This document shows positions 41,228 to 51,236 of a DNA stretch of 64,000 nucleotides, one piece after another (position 1 is the stretch's first letter; each line of letters starts with the position of its first letter). Where the stretch lies: positions 1-64,000 of the forward strand of contig CAYQTT010000003.1 in assembly GCA_964420555.1 (NCBI GenBank), written 5' to 3'. The notes below the pieces were generated by a model. That model had not been told where the DNA came from, did not search any database, and was given only the letters and a program-made list of their open reading frames with translations. This DNA is from UBA4417 sp964420555. GTDB taxonomy: Bacteria; Bacteroidota; Bacteroidia; Bacteroidales; UBA4417. The translations under genes were made by a program, and so were the position numbers.

Positions 41228-44200
41228 TTACGGGCTCTCCCAGGTTACAACTGCAATCCGTTTGCGTCCGTCCATTCTTACTTTCAATGCTTTATCAAAC
41301 CTTACATGCCTGAAAAAGTTCGTTTTGTTAATGAGTTTCTGTTTTTTCAGCAATTCGTAATCGATATAGCTTTTACCCATTTCGGGTTGTACCGAAAAAT
41401 ATCCCACGTTCATTGAGGTAACATTATGAAAAAAATGTGATCCTGAAGATGCATCAAGAGGATATCCTTCGAGACTTGTTTCGACAATCGTTTTTGCATT
41501 GCTGATCTGTGGCCAGTTAACAGGAATTCCTATCCAGCGGTCGCGGGTGCCCCAGCGTCCCGGACCAATAAGAATATATTTACGGTTTTCCTTTTTCATC
41601 AGGTTATTGAGTTTTTCAATTTCAACCACCATTTCCTGTGTTTTGCTTTTGTCGAATTCGTCCTTATCCACATAAATCACATCAGTAATATCTGGAACCA
41701 GGCCATTGCCCATTCCCTTATCGGAGAAGAGCACTATTTCGTCGCGACGGATTTCATCCATATTAACCTGGTAATCAAGCTCAGCTCCTATCAGTGGCTT
41801 TATTTGCAGAAGGTAAAACGTTGTTTTGTAGTTTTCGTCGCGGGTAAGATCAATGGCAAATTCAATCTCAACAGGAGTCCCCATTGCTTCTTTTACAATA
41901 TCCAGCACGGTTTCAATTGTTTTAGCCATCGGGCAATAGTCGTATTTCAACACATTGCTGAAATTGACAACACGCGGCCCTGGAGTTGTAATCCCAGGCA
42001 CCATTCTCTGATTATCACGATCGTACACCGAGGCAAGATGGCGAAGCGTTCCATGTTGTTCGGCAACATCAATATCCATTTCGCGCAAGCCTGCCATTTC
42101 GCCTTCAAGCAGATTTACATCACTCTTTGCAAGATCAACAGCCAGAAATTTGACCTGGGAGTTTTTGTATAAGTCTTTTGGCGTTAATATTTCCACATCC
42201 GGATAAATAGGCGAAAAACGGTATCCGCTGCCTCCGTCAACAACATATTTCCCCAAACCAAGGGCTGCAACAGCAAAACCTTCGTCGGGTTTCATATGTG
42301 CAAACGGATAATAATTATACGATTGAGCTACGCCGCTGATATGCGGATAATACACATCATCGTATTGATTACCAACAACCTGCTGAATTACAATCGCCAT
42401 TTTCTCCTCATCGAGTTTGTAATTAATGGCTTCTATATACCCGCGGGCTTCGGGCGAAAATACTGATGCATAAACCAGTTTAATCGCATCCATCAACTGT
42501 GTGAGGCGTACATTAATATCAGGGTGATTATTTGGCAACAGATACGTCTCAAAAATCCCTGCAAAAGGCTGCGAGAGTGAATCTTCGAATAGTCCGGAAG
42601 ACCTCACGGCCAAGGGCTTATCAATTAGTTTCAGTAAGATGCGAAGCCTCCTGATCAGTGTATCTGTAAGAACTCCCGAAGTGAATATTTTGCGTATTTC
42701 GCCAAAGTTTTCGAAATCGGTAATTTTTTCCCTTATACGGTTGCGTTCGATGAAATACTCAAATTCATCGGTTCCTATTACTGAAGTAAGCGGCGATTTA
42801 ATATTAATATCTGGTACGTGCTGGTTAAAATCGTAGTTATAAATGAGCGTATTTATAAAAGCCAGTCCACGTCCCTTCCCTCCCAGCGAACCTGGCACCA
42901 GCGTAACTACATTATGCTCGTCGAGCAGTGCCGATTCTTCGAAAGGAATGACTTTTCCTTTATTCTGCTCATTCCTGAACTGCCGGATAACATCAATCAG
43001 GTACAACCTGAGTTCATCAGGGCTTTGAAAATCAGTTACTTTAGCCGGATTGATGATTTTAGCTACCTGAATTTCACCACGTGCCATCAACCATAACGAA
43101 AAATGATCCTTCCGTGCATGATACATCAGTGATTCGTCGGGGATGGTACGGAGGTGGTTTTCAAATTCGCGTAGCGATTTGGCAACAGCAATCTGAACAC
43201 CTTCTTTATCGCGGTATATAAAATTTCCAAATCCCAGGTAGTGAGCAATAAAACTCTTAAAATCCTGCGAGAGGCTTTCGGAATTCTTGTCAATAAAAGT
43301 CGCCCTTAAATCATACGCCCTGTTCGCGTTTTCAGGATTCGACGACTGAATAATTACAGGCACTTCCGAATTGAAATCGCGCACATAACTCACCAAATCG
43401 AACCCGGCTTCCTCATACTCTTTTCCGTTGCGATTAAACTTAACATCCGTTATCAGGCAAAGTAAAAAATCCTGGTAATCGTTAATAATTTCCAGCGCCT
43501 CCTCGTAATTGGCAGCGAGCAAAATCTTAGGACGAGCTCTAAGTCTCAGCACTTTATAAAGTTCATCGGTGCTTACATCGTCGATAATACGGCGAGTTTG
43601 ATCCATCACAATTCCATACAACAAAGGCAGATAGCGCGAATAATATTGCGGACTGTCCTCCACCAGCAACAAAACCCTTACCAGTCCGACACGCGTATCA
43701 TTTTCGATATTAATTTTATCTTCAAGCAGTTTGATCATGGCAAAAAACACTTTGCTTTCGCCATTCCAAACAAAAACCCTGTCGATGGTTTTATACTTTT
43801 CGGCTACGGAAGTAAAATATGCCACATCCGAATTGTTATTAAGCAAAGCATAAATAGGAATATACGAAAAATCCTTCCTGATCTGCGCCGAGATGCTTAC
43901 AGGGAGCGTTTTATCAACACCAACCATAAAAATAACGAGATCATAATGCTTTGCATTAAGCTGATTAAGAGCTTCTTCGGCAGATGAAACCCCTGTAATT
44001 CGGGGAACCGAAGTCAGGCTGAGCTGATGGTACTCGCCAAGCACATATTCCGAAAACCGCCCTTCCTTTTCAATGGTATAGGCATCGTACAGATTGGCAA
44101 CCAGCAATATTTCCTTTACTTTAAACGGCTGCAGATCGTGATAAACATCACGGTCATAATTATTTTTATTCAAAAAACGTTGCAGCAATTGTTTGCCGCT

Positions 44201-44701
44201 AACGGGGGCTTCGCGCTGCTGATTCTCAACACTTTTGCTTTTATCAGCTGTCCGTGCTTTCTTTATTAATTCCCTGGCGGCTATTCTATTAAGATATCCT
44301 GCTATTGCAGTTGCGAGGTTCGAAATCAGGTCTCTTTCTTCTTTTAAAAATGGTCCTTCATCGAGCTTAACGAATTCCCGGGTATAAAAAATATCAATAT
44401 ATCCAGAGCTTCCGTCAATGAGATCGAAAGCCTGGCGTTGCATCCACCGCGACTCCTGAAAACCTGGCGATGTGTATTCCTTATCGCTGTATGCAATCCG
44501 GCAAACGGTGTATTCGGGGTACTGCCATGCGCCCGGGAATAATTTAGCCAGTTGCTGCAGAGTTTCATCCACAGGTTTTCCTTCGCGCAGTATGTCGTTG
44601 GTCTGGTTAATTGCCGCCAGCTCTTTAAGTCGCTCTGTACGTTCGAAAATCAGTTTTTTGATCTCACGCGGATCATTCAGTAAATCATTTTCATCAGTCA
44701 T
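41228..44701 (-). CDS. GAF-like/receiver-like/PEP-synthase ATP-binding-domain protein (paralogue 2)
   Basis: About 1157 residues from the ATG at 44701 (a TTG extends the frame to 44725). Same architecture as the protein at 8469-11456, with an added N-terminal segment (ERTERLKELAAINQTNDIL coiled helix, then a GAF-like domain at about 50-160). Two receiver-like domains follow; the first lacks the phospho-Asp (DLVIFMVGVD), the second keeps candidates (VLLLVEDSPQYY, ITDVKFNRNG, FIDKNSE). The PPDK ATP-grasp region holds GSLGGKGRGLAFINTL, AVRSSGLFEDSLSQPFAGIF, EIEFAIDLT and LLQIKPLIG; the C-terminal region has IGPGRWGTRDRWIGIPVNWPQ. The phosphohistidine and PEP-binding domains are absent. Function unknown. 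Confidence 0.85.
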   Translation of the reverse strand: MTDENDLLNDPREIKKLIFERTERLKELAAINQTNDILREGKPVDETLQQLAKLFPGAWQYPEYTVCRIAYSDKEYTSPGFQESRWMQRQAFDLIDGSSGYIDIFYTREFVKLDEGPFLKEERDLISNLATAIAGYLNRIAARELIKKARTADKSKSVENQQREAPVSGKQLLQRFLNKNNYDRDVYHDLQPFKVKEILLVANLYDAYTIEKEGRFSEYVLGEYHQLSLTSVPRITGVSSAEEALNQLNAKHYDLVIFMVGVDKTLPVSISAQIRKDFSYIPIYALLNNNSDVAYFTSVAEKYKTIDRVFVWNGESKVFFAMIKLLEDKINIENDTRVGLVRVLLLVEDSPQYYSRYLPLLYGIVMDQTRRIIDDVSTDELYKVLRLRARPKILLAANYEEALEIINDYQDFLLCLITDVKFNRNGKEYEEAGFDLVSYVRDFNSEVPVIIQSSNPENANRAYDLRATFIDKNSESLSQDFKSFIAHYLGFGNFIYRDKEGVQIAVAKSLREFENHLRTIPDESLMYHARKDHFSLWLMARGEIQVAKIINPAKVTDFQSPDELRLYLIDVIRQFRNEQNKGKVIPFEESALLDEHNVVTLVPGSLGGKGRGLAFINTLIYNYDFNQHVPDINIKSPLTSVIGTDEFEYFIERNRIREKITDFENFGEIRKIFTSGVLTDTLIRRLRILLKLIDKPLAVRSSGLFEDSLSQPFAGIFETYLLPNNHPDINVRLTQLMDAIKLVYASVFSPEARGYIEAINYKLDEEKMAIVIQQVVGNQYDDVYYPHISGVAQSYNYYPFAHMKPDEGFAVAALGLGKYVVDGGSGYRFSPIYPDVEILTPKDLYKNSQVKFLAVDLAKSDVNLLEGEMAGLREMDIDVAEQHGTLRHLASVYDRDNQRMVPGITTPGPRVVNFSNVLKYDYCPMAKTIETVLDIVKEAMGTPVEIEFAIDLTRDENYKTTFYLLQIKPLIGAELDYQVNMDEIRRDEIVLFSDKGMGNGLVPDITDVIYVDKDEFDKSKTQEMVVEIEKLNNLMKKENRKYILIGPGRWGTRDRWIGIPVNWPQISNAKTIVETSLEGYPLDASSGSHFFHNVTSMNVGYFSVQPEMGKSYIDYELLKKQKLINKTNFFRHVRFDKALKVRMDGRKRIAVVTWESP

Positions 44702-45057
44702 AACCAAACTTCTTTTATCTTTCAAAAACCTTTAACAAAAATGAGTAAAAAAGTGATGCCAAATCTTACCACTTTAAAGAATTAACCGGATAAAAATATT
44801 TAATCCCTTATTAAAAGATTATGAAGCCAAAACAATTGTTCCCTAATAGGTTAGAAGCCTGAAATCCGGCAGGCGTTATTAAGTGTTTTACCGAATTTTA
44901 TAAGTAAAATACTTATTTTATCTATACAAATTACATATTACTGAATATCAAACACTTATACAAAAGCAGAAATACCTCAAAAAACTTGCTATTCATATCA
45001 ATAGTATTAATATTGCCTCATTAAAATATTGTAATCAACAACTAAATTTCCAACATT
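44702..45057. other. divergent intergenic region, nothing recognised
   Basis: About 355 bp. A short hairpin GCCTG...CAGGC lies near 44856-44873. No complete promoter match was found, although regulation of glutamate dehydrogenase would be expected here. Confidence 0.4.
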
Positions 45058-46407
45058 ATGTCGAACAGTATTATTGACCAAAAGGTTGAACAGTTTATGG
45101 CAAAAGTAATTGCCAAGAATGCCGGAGAAGTCGAATTTCACCAGGCAGTAAAAGAAGTGGTTCAGTCGCTCATGCCTTTTATTGAGGATAATCCTAAGTA
45201 CAAAGGTATTCTGGAGCGTATGGTTGAACCGGAAAGAGTAATCATGTTCCGTGTTCCCTGGCTTAACGACAAAGGTGAATACCAGATCAACCGCGGATTC
45301 CGCATCGAAATGAACAGCGCCATCGGACCTTATAAAGGAGGTCTGCGCTTCCACCCGACTGTAAACCTTGGTATTCTAAAATTTCTTGCTTTTGAGCAGG
45401 TGTTGAAAAACAGTCTAACCACACTTCCAATGGGCGGTGGCAAAGGAGGCTCCGATTTCGATCCTAAAGGCAAGAGCGACAATGAAGTAATGAAATTTAC
45501 CCAGTCGTTTATGACTGAACTTCAAAGACATATCGGTCCGGATACCGATGTTCCTGCCGGAGATATAGGAGTTGGTGGACGTGAGATCGGATTCCTTTTC
45601 GGACAATACAAACGCATCCGTAACGAATTCACAGGCGTGCTCACAGGAAAAGGTCTTGAGTGGGGCGGCAGTCTCATTCGCCCGGAAGCTACTGGATACG
45701 GATGTACCTATTTTGCTGAAGAAATGATGAAAACCCGTGGACAAAGCTTTGTAGGAAAAACTGTTGTTATTTCAGGGTCCGGCAATGTGGCCCAGTATGC
45801 CTGCCAGAAGGTTACCGAGTTAGGCGGTAAAGTGGTTACTTTAAGCGATTCCGACGGATACGTTTACGATCCGGAAGGCATTGATACCGATAAACTTGCC
45901 TATGTGATGGAACTCAAAAACATCAAACGAGGCCGCATGAGCGAATATGCCAGGAAATACAACTGCCAGTATGTTGAAGGCAAAACTCCATGGGGGGTAA
46001 AATGCGATGTTGCACTTCCTTGCGCTACCCAAAACGAATTGAACGAGCATGATGCCAAAACTTTGCTTGCCAACGGATGTTTCGTTGTTTCGGAAGGTGC
46101 CAATATGCCTTCGACCAATGAGGCTGCCGATCTTTTTGTTGCAGCAAAAATTCTTTACGGTCCCGGGAAAGCTGCCAATGCCGGCGGTGTTGCCACTTCA
46201 GGCCTCGAAATGAGCCAGAACAGCATGCGCCTGAGCTGGACCCGCGAACGGGTTGACCAGGAATTGCACACTATAATGATCAACATTCACCATACCTGCG
46301 AAAAATACGGTAAAGAAGCTGACGGAACCATCAACTACGTAAAAGGTGCCAATATCGGAGGCTTTGTAAAAGTAGCTGAGGCTATGCTGGCGCAGGGGCT
46401 TGTTTAG
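45058..46407 (+). CDS. gdhA: NADP-type hexameric glutamate dehydrogenase
   Basis: A 449-residue enzyme. PYKGGLRFHPTVNLGILKFLAFEQ, LPMGGGKGGSDFDPKG (catalytic Lys region), DTDVPAGDIGVGGREIGF, and the nucleotide-binding ISGSGNVAQYACQKV are diagnostic of the hexameric 50-kDa family; the EWGGSLIRPEATGYG block is also present. It interconverts glutamate with 2-oxoglutarate and ammonia, probably with NADP(H), central to nitrogen assimilation. Start ATG 45058 after a long AT-rich leader. A monocistronic unit ending in short G-rich repeats and a strong terminator. Confidence 0.97.
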   Translation: MSNSIIDQKVEQFMAKVIAKNAGEVEFHQAVKEVVQSLMPFIEDNPKYKGILERMVEPERVIMFRVPWLNDKGEYQINRGFRIEMNSAIGPYKGGLRFHPTVNLGILKFLAFEQVLKNSLTTLPMGGGKGGSDFDPKGKSDNEVMKFTQSFMTELQRHIGPDTDVPAGDIGVGGREIGFLFGQYKRIRNEFTGVLTGKGLEWGGSLIRPEATGYGCTYFAEEMMKTRGQSFVGKTVVISGSGNVAQYACQKVTELGGKVVTLSDSDGYVYDPEGIDTDKLAYVMELKNIKRGRMSEYARKYNCQYVEGKTPWGVKCDVALPCATQNELNEHDAKTLLANGCFVVSEGANMPSTNEAADLFVAAKILYGPGKAANAGGVATSGLEMSQNSMRLSWTRERVDQELHTIMINIHHTCEKYGKEADGTINYVKGANIGGFVKVAEAMLAQGLV

Positions 46408-46436
46408 AAGGTCGAGCAGTTAGTGTTGGACGAGGT

Positions 46437-46481
46437 GAGGGGGGACAAGGCGAGGGGGGACAAGGCGAGGGGAGACAAGAG
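46437..46481. repeat. 15-bp tandem repeat, three copies
   Basis: GAGGGGGGACAAGGC repeated three times (46437, 46452, 46467; the last copy altered), just after the gdhA stop. G-rich and possibly structured. Confidence 0.8.
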
Positions 46482-46525
46482 GAGTGACGGACTATCTTCA
46501 AACCTGATTTTATAAAAAACACATT

Positions 46526-46557
46526 AAAAAAGGCTTCCGGAAGGAGGCCTTTTTTTT
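46526..46557 (+). terminator. rho-independent terminator of gdhA
   Basis: AAAAAAGGCTTCC pairs with GGAGGCCTTTTTT (one G-U pair) around a GGAA loop, followed by T-run to 46557. Confidence 0.9.
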
Positions 46558-46599
46558 GATAAAAAGGCACTTTACACTAAGTCATATTACCGTGATTAA

Positions 46600-46607
46600 T
46601 ATATTTG
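46600..46607 (+). promoter_or_regulatory. -7 element of the HXXEE gene
   Basis: TATATTTG matches TAnnTTTG, 32 nt upstream of the ATG at 46640. No clear -33. Confidence 0.4.
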
Positions 46608-46639
46608 CATAATAGTAACCGCTTCATAAGCATATTTTC

Positions 46640-47134
46640 ATGAGAATAACAGGATTCACTCCGCGTAAAGCATTCACAATATTAACAGCAGGTTTTGTAC
46701 TTCATAATGTTGAGGAAGCGCTTACCATGCCGGGTCAACAGAGCGTTAGTCAGGTTAGTTTCTTACAACTGCCGACATACAACCAGTTTTTATTGTCAGT
46801 TGCAATACTTACAATCGCAGCGCTTTTCGCATATATTGCTGCCATGCGGACGCAAAACGGCAAAACGTATCTATTTATATCAACCGCCATTGCCGCGGCA
46901 TTGCTGTTTAATGTTTTTGTGCCTCATGTGGCAGCTGCAGCTTTAACACTAAAATATACGCCGGGATTGATAACTGCTGTTCTGTTGAATCTTCCTTTCA
47001 GTATCCTGCTTCTGAAACTGAATAAACCACTCTTTGCTGATCGCCGACAAATGATTATTTACATACTGGGCGGTTTTGGGGCAGGATACCTGCTATTTGC
47101 GGCGGTAATGGGTATTGTAAGGCTTTTCATTTAA
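46640..47134 (+). CDS. HXXEE-domain membrane protein
   Basis: A 164-residue membrane protein with about four to five hydrophobic segments. The motif HNVEEAL at residues 22-28 gives the HXXEE family its name; the acidic pair is in the first helix region. The family is found in many bacteria with no established function. It has its own -7 box and short flanking spacers, and the next gene is unrelated. Confidence 0.8.
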   Translation: MRITGFTPRKAFTILTAGFVLHNVEEALTMPGQQSVSQVSFLQLPTYNQFLLSVAILTIAALFAYIAAMRTQNGKTYLFISTAIAAALLFNVFVPHVAAAALTLKYTPGLITAVLLNLPFSILLLKLNKPLFADRRQMIIYILGGFGAGYLLFAAVMGIVRLFI

Positions 47135-47173
47135 TCCTGTTAAACCAAATGCCATTACGGTTTCTTTATTTAG

Positions 47174-47181
47174 TAAATTTG
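47174..47181 (+). promoter_or_regulatory. -7 element of the C1 protease gene
   Basis: TAAATTTG matches TAnnTTTG, 19 nt upstream of ATG 47201. No good -33 element. Confidence 0.4.
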
Positions 47182-47200
47182 AACTCCTTAAAACCAGTCA

Positions 47201-50200
47201 ATGAAAAAGATTTTACTTGCTTTACTTGTATTGATTGCTACGCTGTCATCCATGGCTCAACAGCTTATCTATGAACCGCATAAAACAATCACTGATACAT
47301 TTCCGGCAGGATCTGAACCAAACTTTTACGATAACATTTATCAGCAAAACCTGCAAGAGCTCTTGCTACCCGATAACCTGAAAAACTTTACACCTCCTTC
47401 CAGCGTCGATAATTCAAAATTACCTTATCTGAGGCCGGTTTTCACGCAGGTTGGTGCATCATGCGGACAGGCTTCAGCAATTGGCTATAATTTCACTTAC
47501 GAAATGGATCATGCCCGTGGAGTTTCGGCCGATACATCAATAAACCAATACCCTACCCATTTTGTATACAATTTCGCCAATACCGGTTACGAATATTTCG
47601 GAGTAAGCTATTTCCACAGCTTCGAAGTATTAAAAAAATGTGGCACCATGAATGTTATGGATTACGGTGACTATTTTGATGGGGGCAGCCGGTGGATTAC
47701 CGGGTACGATTTGTATTACAACGGAATGCAAAATCGTATTGAAGATGTTTACACTATTAAAACGAATACGTCAAAAGGCATTCTAACTCTTAAAAACTGG
47801 ATTTATAATCATTTGGGGGAATCCTTAACAGGCGGAATTGCCAGTTTTTATATTGGGTGGAGGGATGTAAAAACATTGCCAGCTGGCACACCTGAACAAG
47901 GCAAACATATAGTTACTGATTTCTATGCTCCGGCTTCGCATGCCATGACGATTGTTGGTTATAACGATAGTATCCGATACGATTATAACAACGACGGGCT
48001 TTATACCAATACTATTGATTTGAATAACGATAGCATTATAGATGTAAGGGACTGGGAAATAGGTGGCTGCAAATTCGCAAACAGCTATGGAATAACCGAT
48101 TACGACAGCGGTTTTTGTTATATGATGTACCGTACCCTGGCCGAAGGTTACAATATAGGAGGCATATGGAATAATGCCGTTCATGTTGTGAAAGTGAAGC
48201 CCGATTATAAACCTTTGCTCACCATGAAAATTCGGCTGAAACACATCAGGCGGTCAGCATTACGGGTGCAGGCAGGGGTGTCAGCTGATGCTGCCTCTCT
48301 TTTGCCTGACCATACAATGGATTTCCCGATTTTTAATTTCCAGGGAGGCGATTTCCCTATGCAAGGTCCCGGTAGCCACGATACACTCAAGAGCATTGAA
48401 TTCGGATTGGATATTACACCTTTGCTGAGCTATATTCAGGATAATAAAACGGCTTCGTTTTTTCTTAGTATCGAAGAGAATGATCCCTACTCGCTGGCTG
48501 ACGGGAGCATTGAATCTTTCTCTATAATTGATTACAGTAATGCTTCTCCCCAGGTTAGCGAATGCACAGCTACCCCTGTTGAAATAGTTAATAATTCAGT
48601 TACATACGGCAAAGTAAATGTTTCCACTGATGTTAATAAAGTAAAAATCAGCAATAACAGTGTACCCGCTTTTACGCAAGGACAGCCTTTAACAATGCAA
48701 CTCAATGCTTCCGGCGGGCAACCTCCATACACCTGGAGCCTGAATTATGATTATACACGAATTGCTTCTGATTCGCCCTATACGAACTTCGAAGGAATAC
48801 GATTATTCCCCTTATCGGAAACAGATACGATGAGTGCTGTTGCACTTGATTTCGGGTTCCCTTTCTATGGAAAAAAATACGATACCGTATATGTGAACCT
48901 GAAAAACGGATTCCTTCAGTTTACTCCTGATTTAATCCCCTGGCCGTATAATGCAGAAACAGATTTGCTGCTGCAAAGCTTCAAAACCATCGCTCCGCTG
49001 GCCACTATTGCTTATTCCAACAACCTTCCTGATGAAGGGGCATGGTATGAACAGAAAGCAGGCCTGGCAAAATTCCGGTGGATGTTCAGAAAAAAAATCG
49101 GCGACACCTATTATCCCTACGAATTTCAGGCAACGCTTGCCGCTGATGGGACTATCACTTTTAATTACAGGAATATTCCGGTAATTACTCCCGACCAGTA
49201 TTTTTCGGGAATTTCGGATGGCGATAAAAAGAATTTCGATATAACAGGTTATCTGAACGAATACGATGCCAACAGGTATAGCCAGGTAATGTTTTCACCA
49301 CAAGCTTATCCCGATGAACTGAAAATTAACCAGAATGGGCTTCTGGAATGCACGCCAACCTCAGCACAACAGGTTTATACTGTTGATTGTAAGGTTACCG
49401 ATTACCGGAATATCAGTGACACGAAACAATTTTTACTTTCTTCAGGGATTGTAGCTTCATTAAAATTTCATGCCGGCAACGACACAATTATTGACAGAGG
49501 CGAGGACGTTCGCGCTGATCTTATCCTTACCAACCTAAGTGGGAATGCCTTCGCAAATATCAAATCTGTATTAAGTATTAACGGTACTTTTATCTCGCTT
49601 ACTGACACGGTGGAAACTATTGCCGGAATTGGCCCTTATGCAAAGCTGACAATCCCTGATGCATTCCGCTTCAGTATTTCACCCGAAGCCATTGATGGAC
49701 AAAATTTCATTATAAATGTAAACAGCAGCAGTAATTTATTGATGTGGAAACAGAGATTTCCGGCAAGGATAAACTCATCCCTTTTAAAGAGTGATGAATT
49801 AAAATGCACCAAACCCGATAACCAATTGCTGCTTCCCGGCGAAGCAGGTACACTACGTTATACCTTATCCAATATTGGTCATAGTAATTCAACAGTTATA
49901 CAAACAGATATAGTTATAGGCGGCCAGGAAATGAAGTTGATTTCGTCCTCTACGCAATCAGTCGGATCTGTTCAACCCGGGCAGCAGGTAGCCTTCGATT
50001 TTCAGGTTAAAGTTTCGGATAGCTCACTACTTGGGACACAAGTCCCTGTTAAAGTTAATGTTACAGAGGCATCCAAAATTGTTTTGAGTGATACATTTTA
50101 CATCCGGATCGGGAAAATACCTGTGATGGTGATTGACCTTGATATAAAACACGAATCAGCGCCAGCTATATATCAGAAAATTATTGATCTGGGCTACCTT

Positions 50201-51019
50201 GCTGAAAACGTGGGTGAAATAAATCCGCGCATTAACGAAAGTCAATCGGTGTTTCTGTGCCCGGGAAAATTCAGCGACAGGTATATCTTAAGTTACTCCG
50301 AAGGAAGGCTGCTAACCGACTATCTCGATCAAGGCGGGAATCTGTATATCGAAAGCCTGAATTTTTGGCGCGATGACCCGAAAACTAGCCTGCAACCTCG
50401 CTTTAATATTGATACAAAGAACAAGTTTCACAAATTTGATACACTTACAGGTGCGCAAGGTTCGTTTGTTGAAGGCGATAATTTCCTGAATACAGGCTAC
50501 CAGGTGAGTATGTACCACATGCTCCCCTTAGGTAATGCATTCACATTGTTTCACGACGAAGGGTTTGGATGTTCAATAGCAAACGACGCCGGATTATATA
50601 AAACCATTGGAAGTTTATTTGCACTCAGCGGAATGAATATCGTCAACGATTCGTTGTCACAAACCACTCTTATGCAGAAATACCTCGATTTTTTTAACAT
50701 TAAGCGCAATTCGGTTGGGATAAATGAAAATCAATCAGTTGCGCAGAATGGAAATATCGAAGTTTATCCCAATCCAGCTTCGGAAAAAGTGTATATTACT
50801 TTTAAGTCAGACGAAACTTCGGCAGCAAAAGTCAGTGTTTTTAATATAAACGGAAACCTGATCACAGAATTAAACACTGCTTCCGATGGCACCAGCGGAA
50901 TGCATTATACTGAATGGAACCTTTGCAACCAATCAGGGCAGAGAGTACCTTCTGGATTGTATTTCTGCAGAATACTTACTCGTAACGAATTTAAACCAGG
51001 GAAAATACTGGTAAAATAA
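47201..51019 (+). CDS. secreted C1-family (papain-like) cysteine protease with T9SS sorting domain
   Basis: A 1272-residue protein with a signal peptide ending in SSMAQ. The C1 protease core occupies about residues 60-310: FTQVGASCGQASAIGYNF has the nucleophile Cys88, SHAMTIVGYND the His247, and CKFANSYGI the Asn294, in the family order. The following 900 residues include a cadherin-like/BACON-like stretch (LTMQLNASGGQPPYTWSL, a fold often seen with proteases), CARDB-like modules (DTIIDRGEDVRADLILTNLSG, CTKPDNQLLLPGEAGTLRYT), and a type A T9SS domain (IEVYPNPASEKVYITFKSDE ... GLYFCRILTRNEFKPGKILVK). An extracellular protease is predicted. The substrate is unknown. Confidence 0.9.
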   Translation: MKKILLALLVLIATLSSMAQQLIYEPHKTITDTFPAGSEPNFYDNIYQQNLQELLLPDNLKNFTPPSSVDNSKLPYLRPVFTQVGASCGQASAIGYNFTYEMDHARGVSADTSINQYPTHFVYNFANTGYEYFGVSYFHSFEVLKKCGTMNVMDYGDYFDGGSRWITGYDLYYNGMQNRIEDVYTIKTNTSKGILTLKNWIYNHLGESLTGGIASFYIGWRDVKTLPAGTPEQGKHIVTDFYAPASHAMTIVGYNDSIRYDYNNDGLYTNTIDLNNDSIIDVRDWEIGGCKFANSYGITDYDSGFCYMMYRTLAEGYNIGGIWNNAVHVVKVKPDYKPLLTMKIRLKHIRRSALRVQAGVSADAASLLPDHTMDFPIFNFQGGDFPMQGPGSHDTLKSIEFGLDITPLLSYIQDNKTASFFLSIEENDPYSLADGSIESFSIIDYSNASPQVSECTATPVEIVNNSVTYGKVNVSTDVNKVKISNNSVPAFTQGQPLTMQLNASGGQPPYTWSLNYDYTRIASDSPYTNFEGIRLFPLSETDTMSAVALDFGFPFYGKKYDTVYVNLKNGFLQFTPDLIPWPYNAETDLLLQSFKTIAPLATIAYSNNLPDEGAWYEQKAGLAKFRWMFRKKIGDTYYPYEFQATLAADGTITFNYRNIPVITPDQYFSGISDGDKKNFDITGYLNEYDANRYSQVMFSPQAYPDELKINQNGLLECTPTSAQQVYTVDCKVTDYRNISDTKQFLLSSGIVASLKFHAGNDTIIDRGEDVRADLILTNLSGNAFANIKSVLSINGTFISLTDTVETIAGIGPYAKLTIPDAFRFSISPEAIDGQNFIINVNSSSNLLMWKQRFPARINSSLLKSDELKCTKPDNQLLLPGEAGTLRYTLSNIGHSNSTVIQTDIVIGGQEMKLISSSTQSVGSVQPGQQVAFDFQVKVSDSSLLGTQVPVKVNVTEASKIVLSDTFYIRIGKIPVMVIDLDIKHESAPAIYQKIIDLGYLAENVGEINPRINESQSVFLCPGKFSDRYILSYSEGRLLTDYLDQGGNLYIESLNFWRDDPKTSLQPRFNIDTKNKFHKFDTLTGAQGSFVEGDNFLNTGYQVSMYHMLPLGNAFTLFHDEGFGCSIANDAGLYKTIGSLFALSGMNIVNDSLSQTTLMQKYLDFFNIKRNSVGINENQSVAQNGNIEVYPNPASEKVYITFKSDETSAAKVSVFNINGNLITELNTASDGTSGMHYTEWNLCNQSGQRVPSGLYFCRILTRNEFKPGKILVK

Positions 51020-51142
51020 TTGCATTTGTTTGTTTAGTCATAAAACCTCATCACAAATTTAACTTATCCTGAATACTGGTCAAATTTTTGAGATACATAA
51101 AATGCTAACATACTGCACATTAAAAAATATTTTCGAATAATA

Positions 51143-51155
51143 GACTAAATTAGTC
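51143..51155. promoter_or_regulatory. candidate TetR operator in the tetR promoter
   Basis: GACTAAATTAGTC is an inverted repeat with 6-bp perfect arms around one base. It sits just upstream of TTTATTTG (51160-51167), a one-mismatch -7 box, a typical repressor position. A matching inverted repeat of the same half-sites lies after tetR at 51852-51868. Confidence 0.5.
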
Positions 51156-51236
51156 GAATTTTATTTGCATTGTTGCCGTTACGGTATTAATTTTGTCGCT
51201 TCAAACGCATATAAAAGTTAACAGATCCATCGAACC

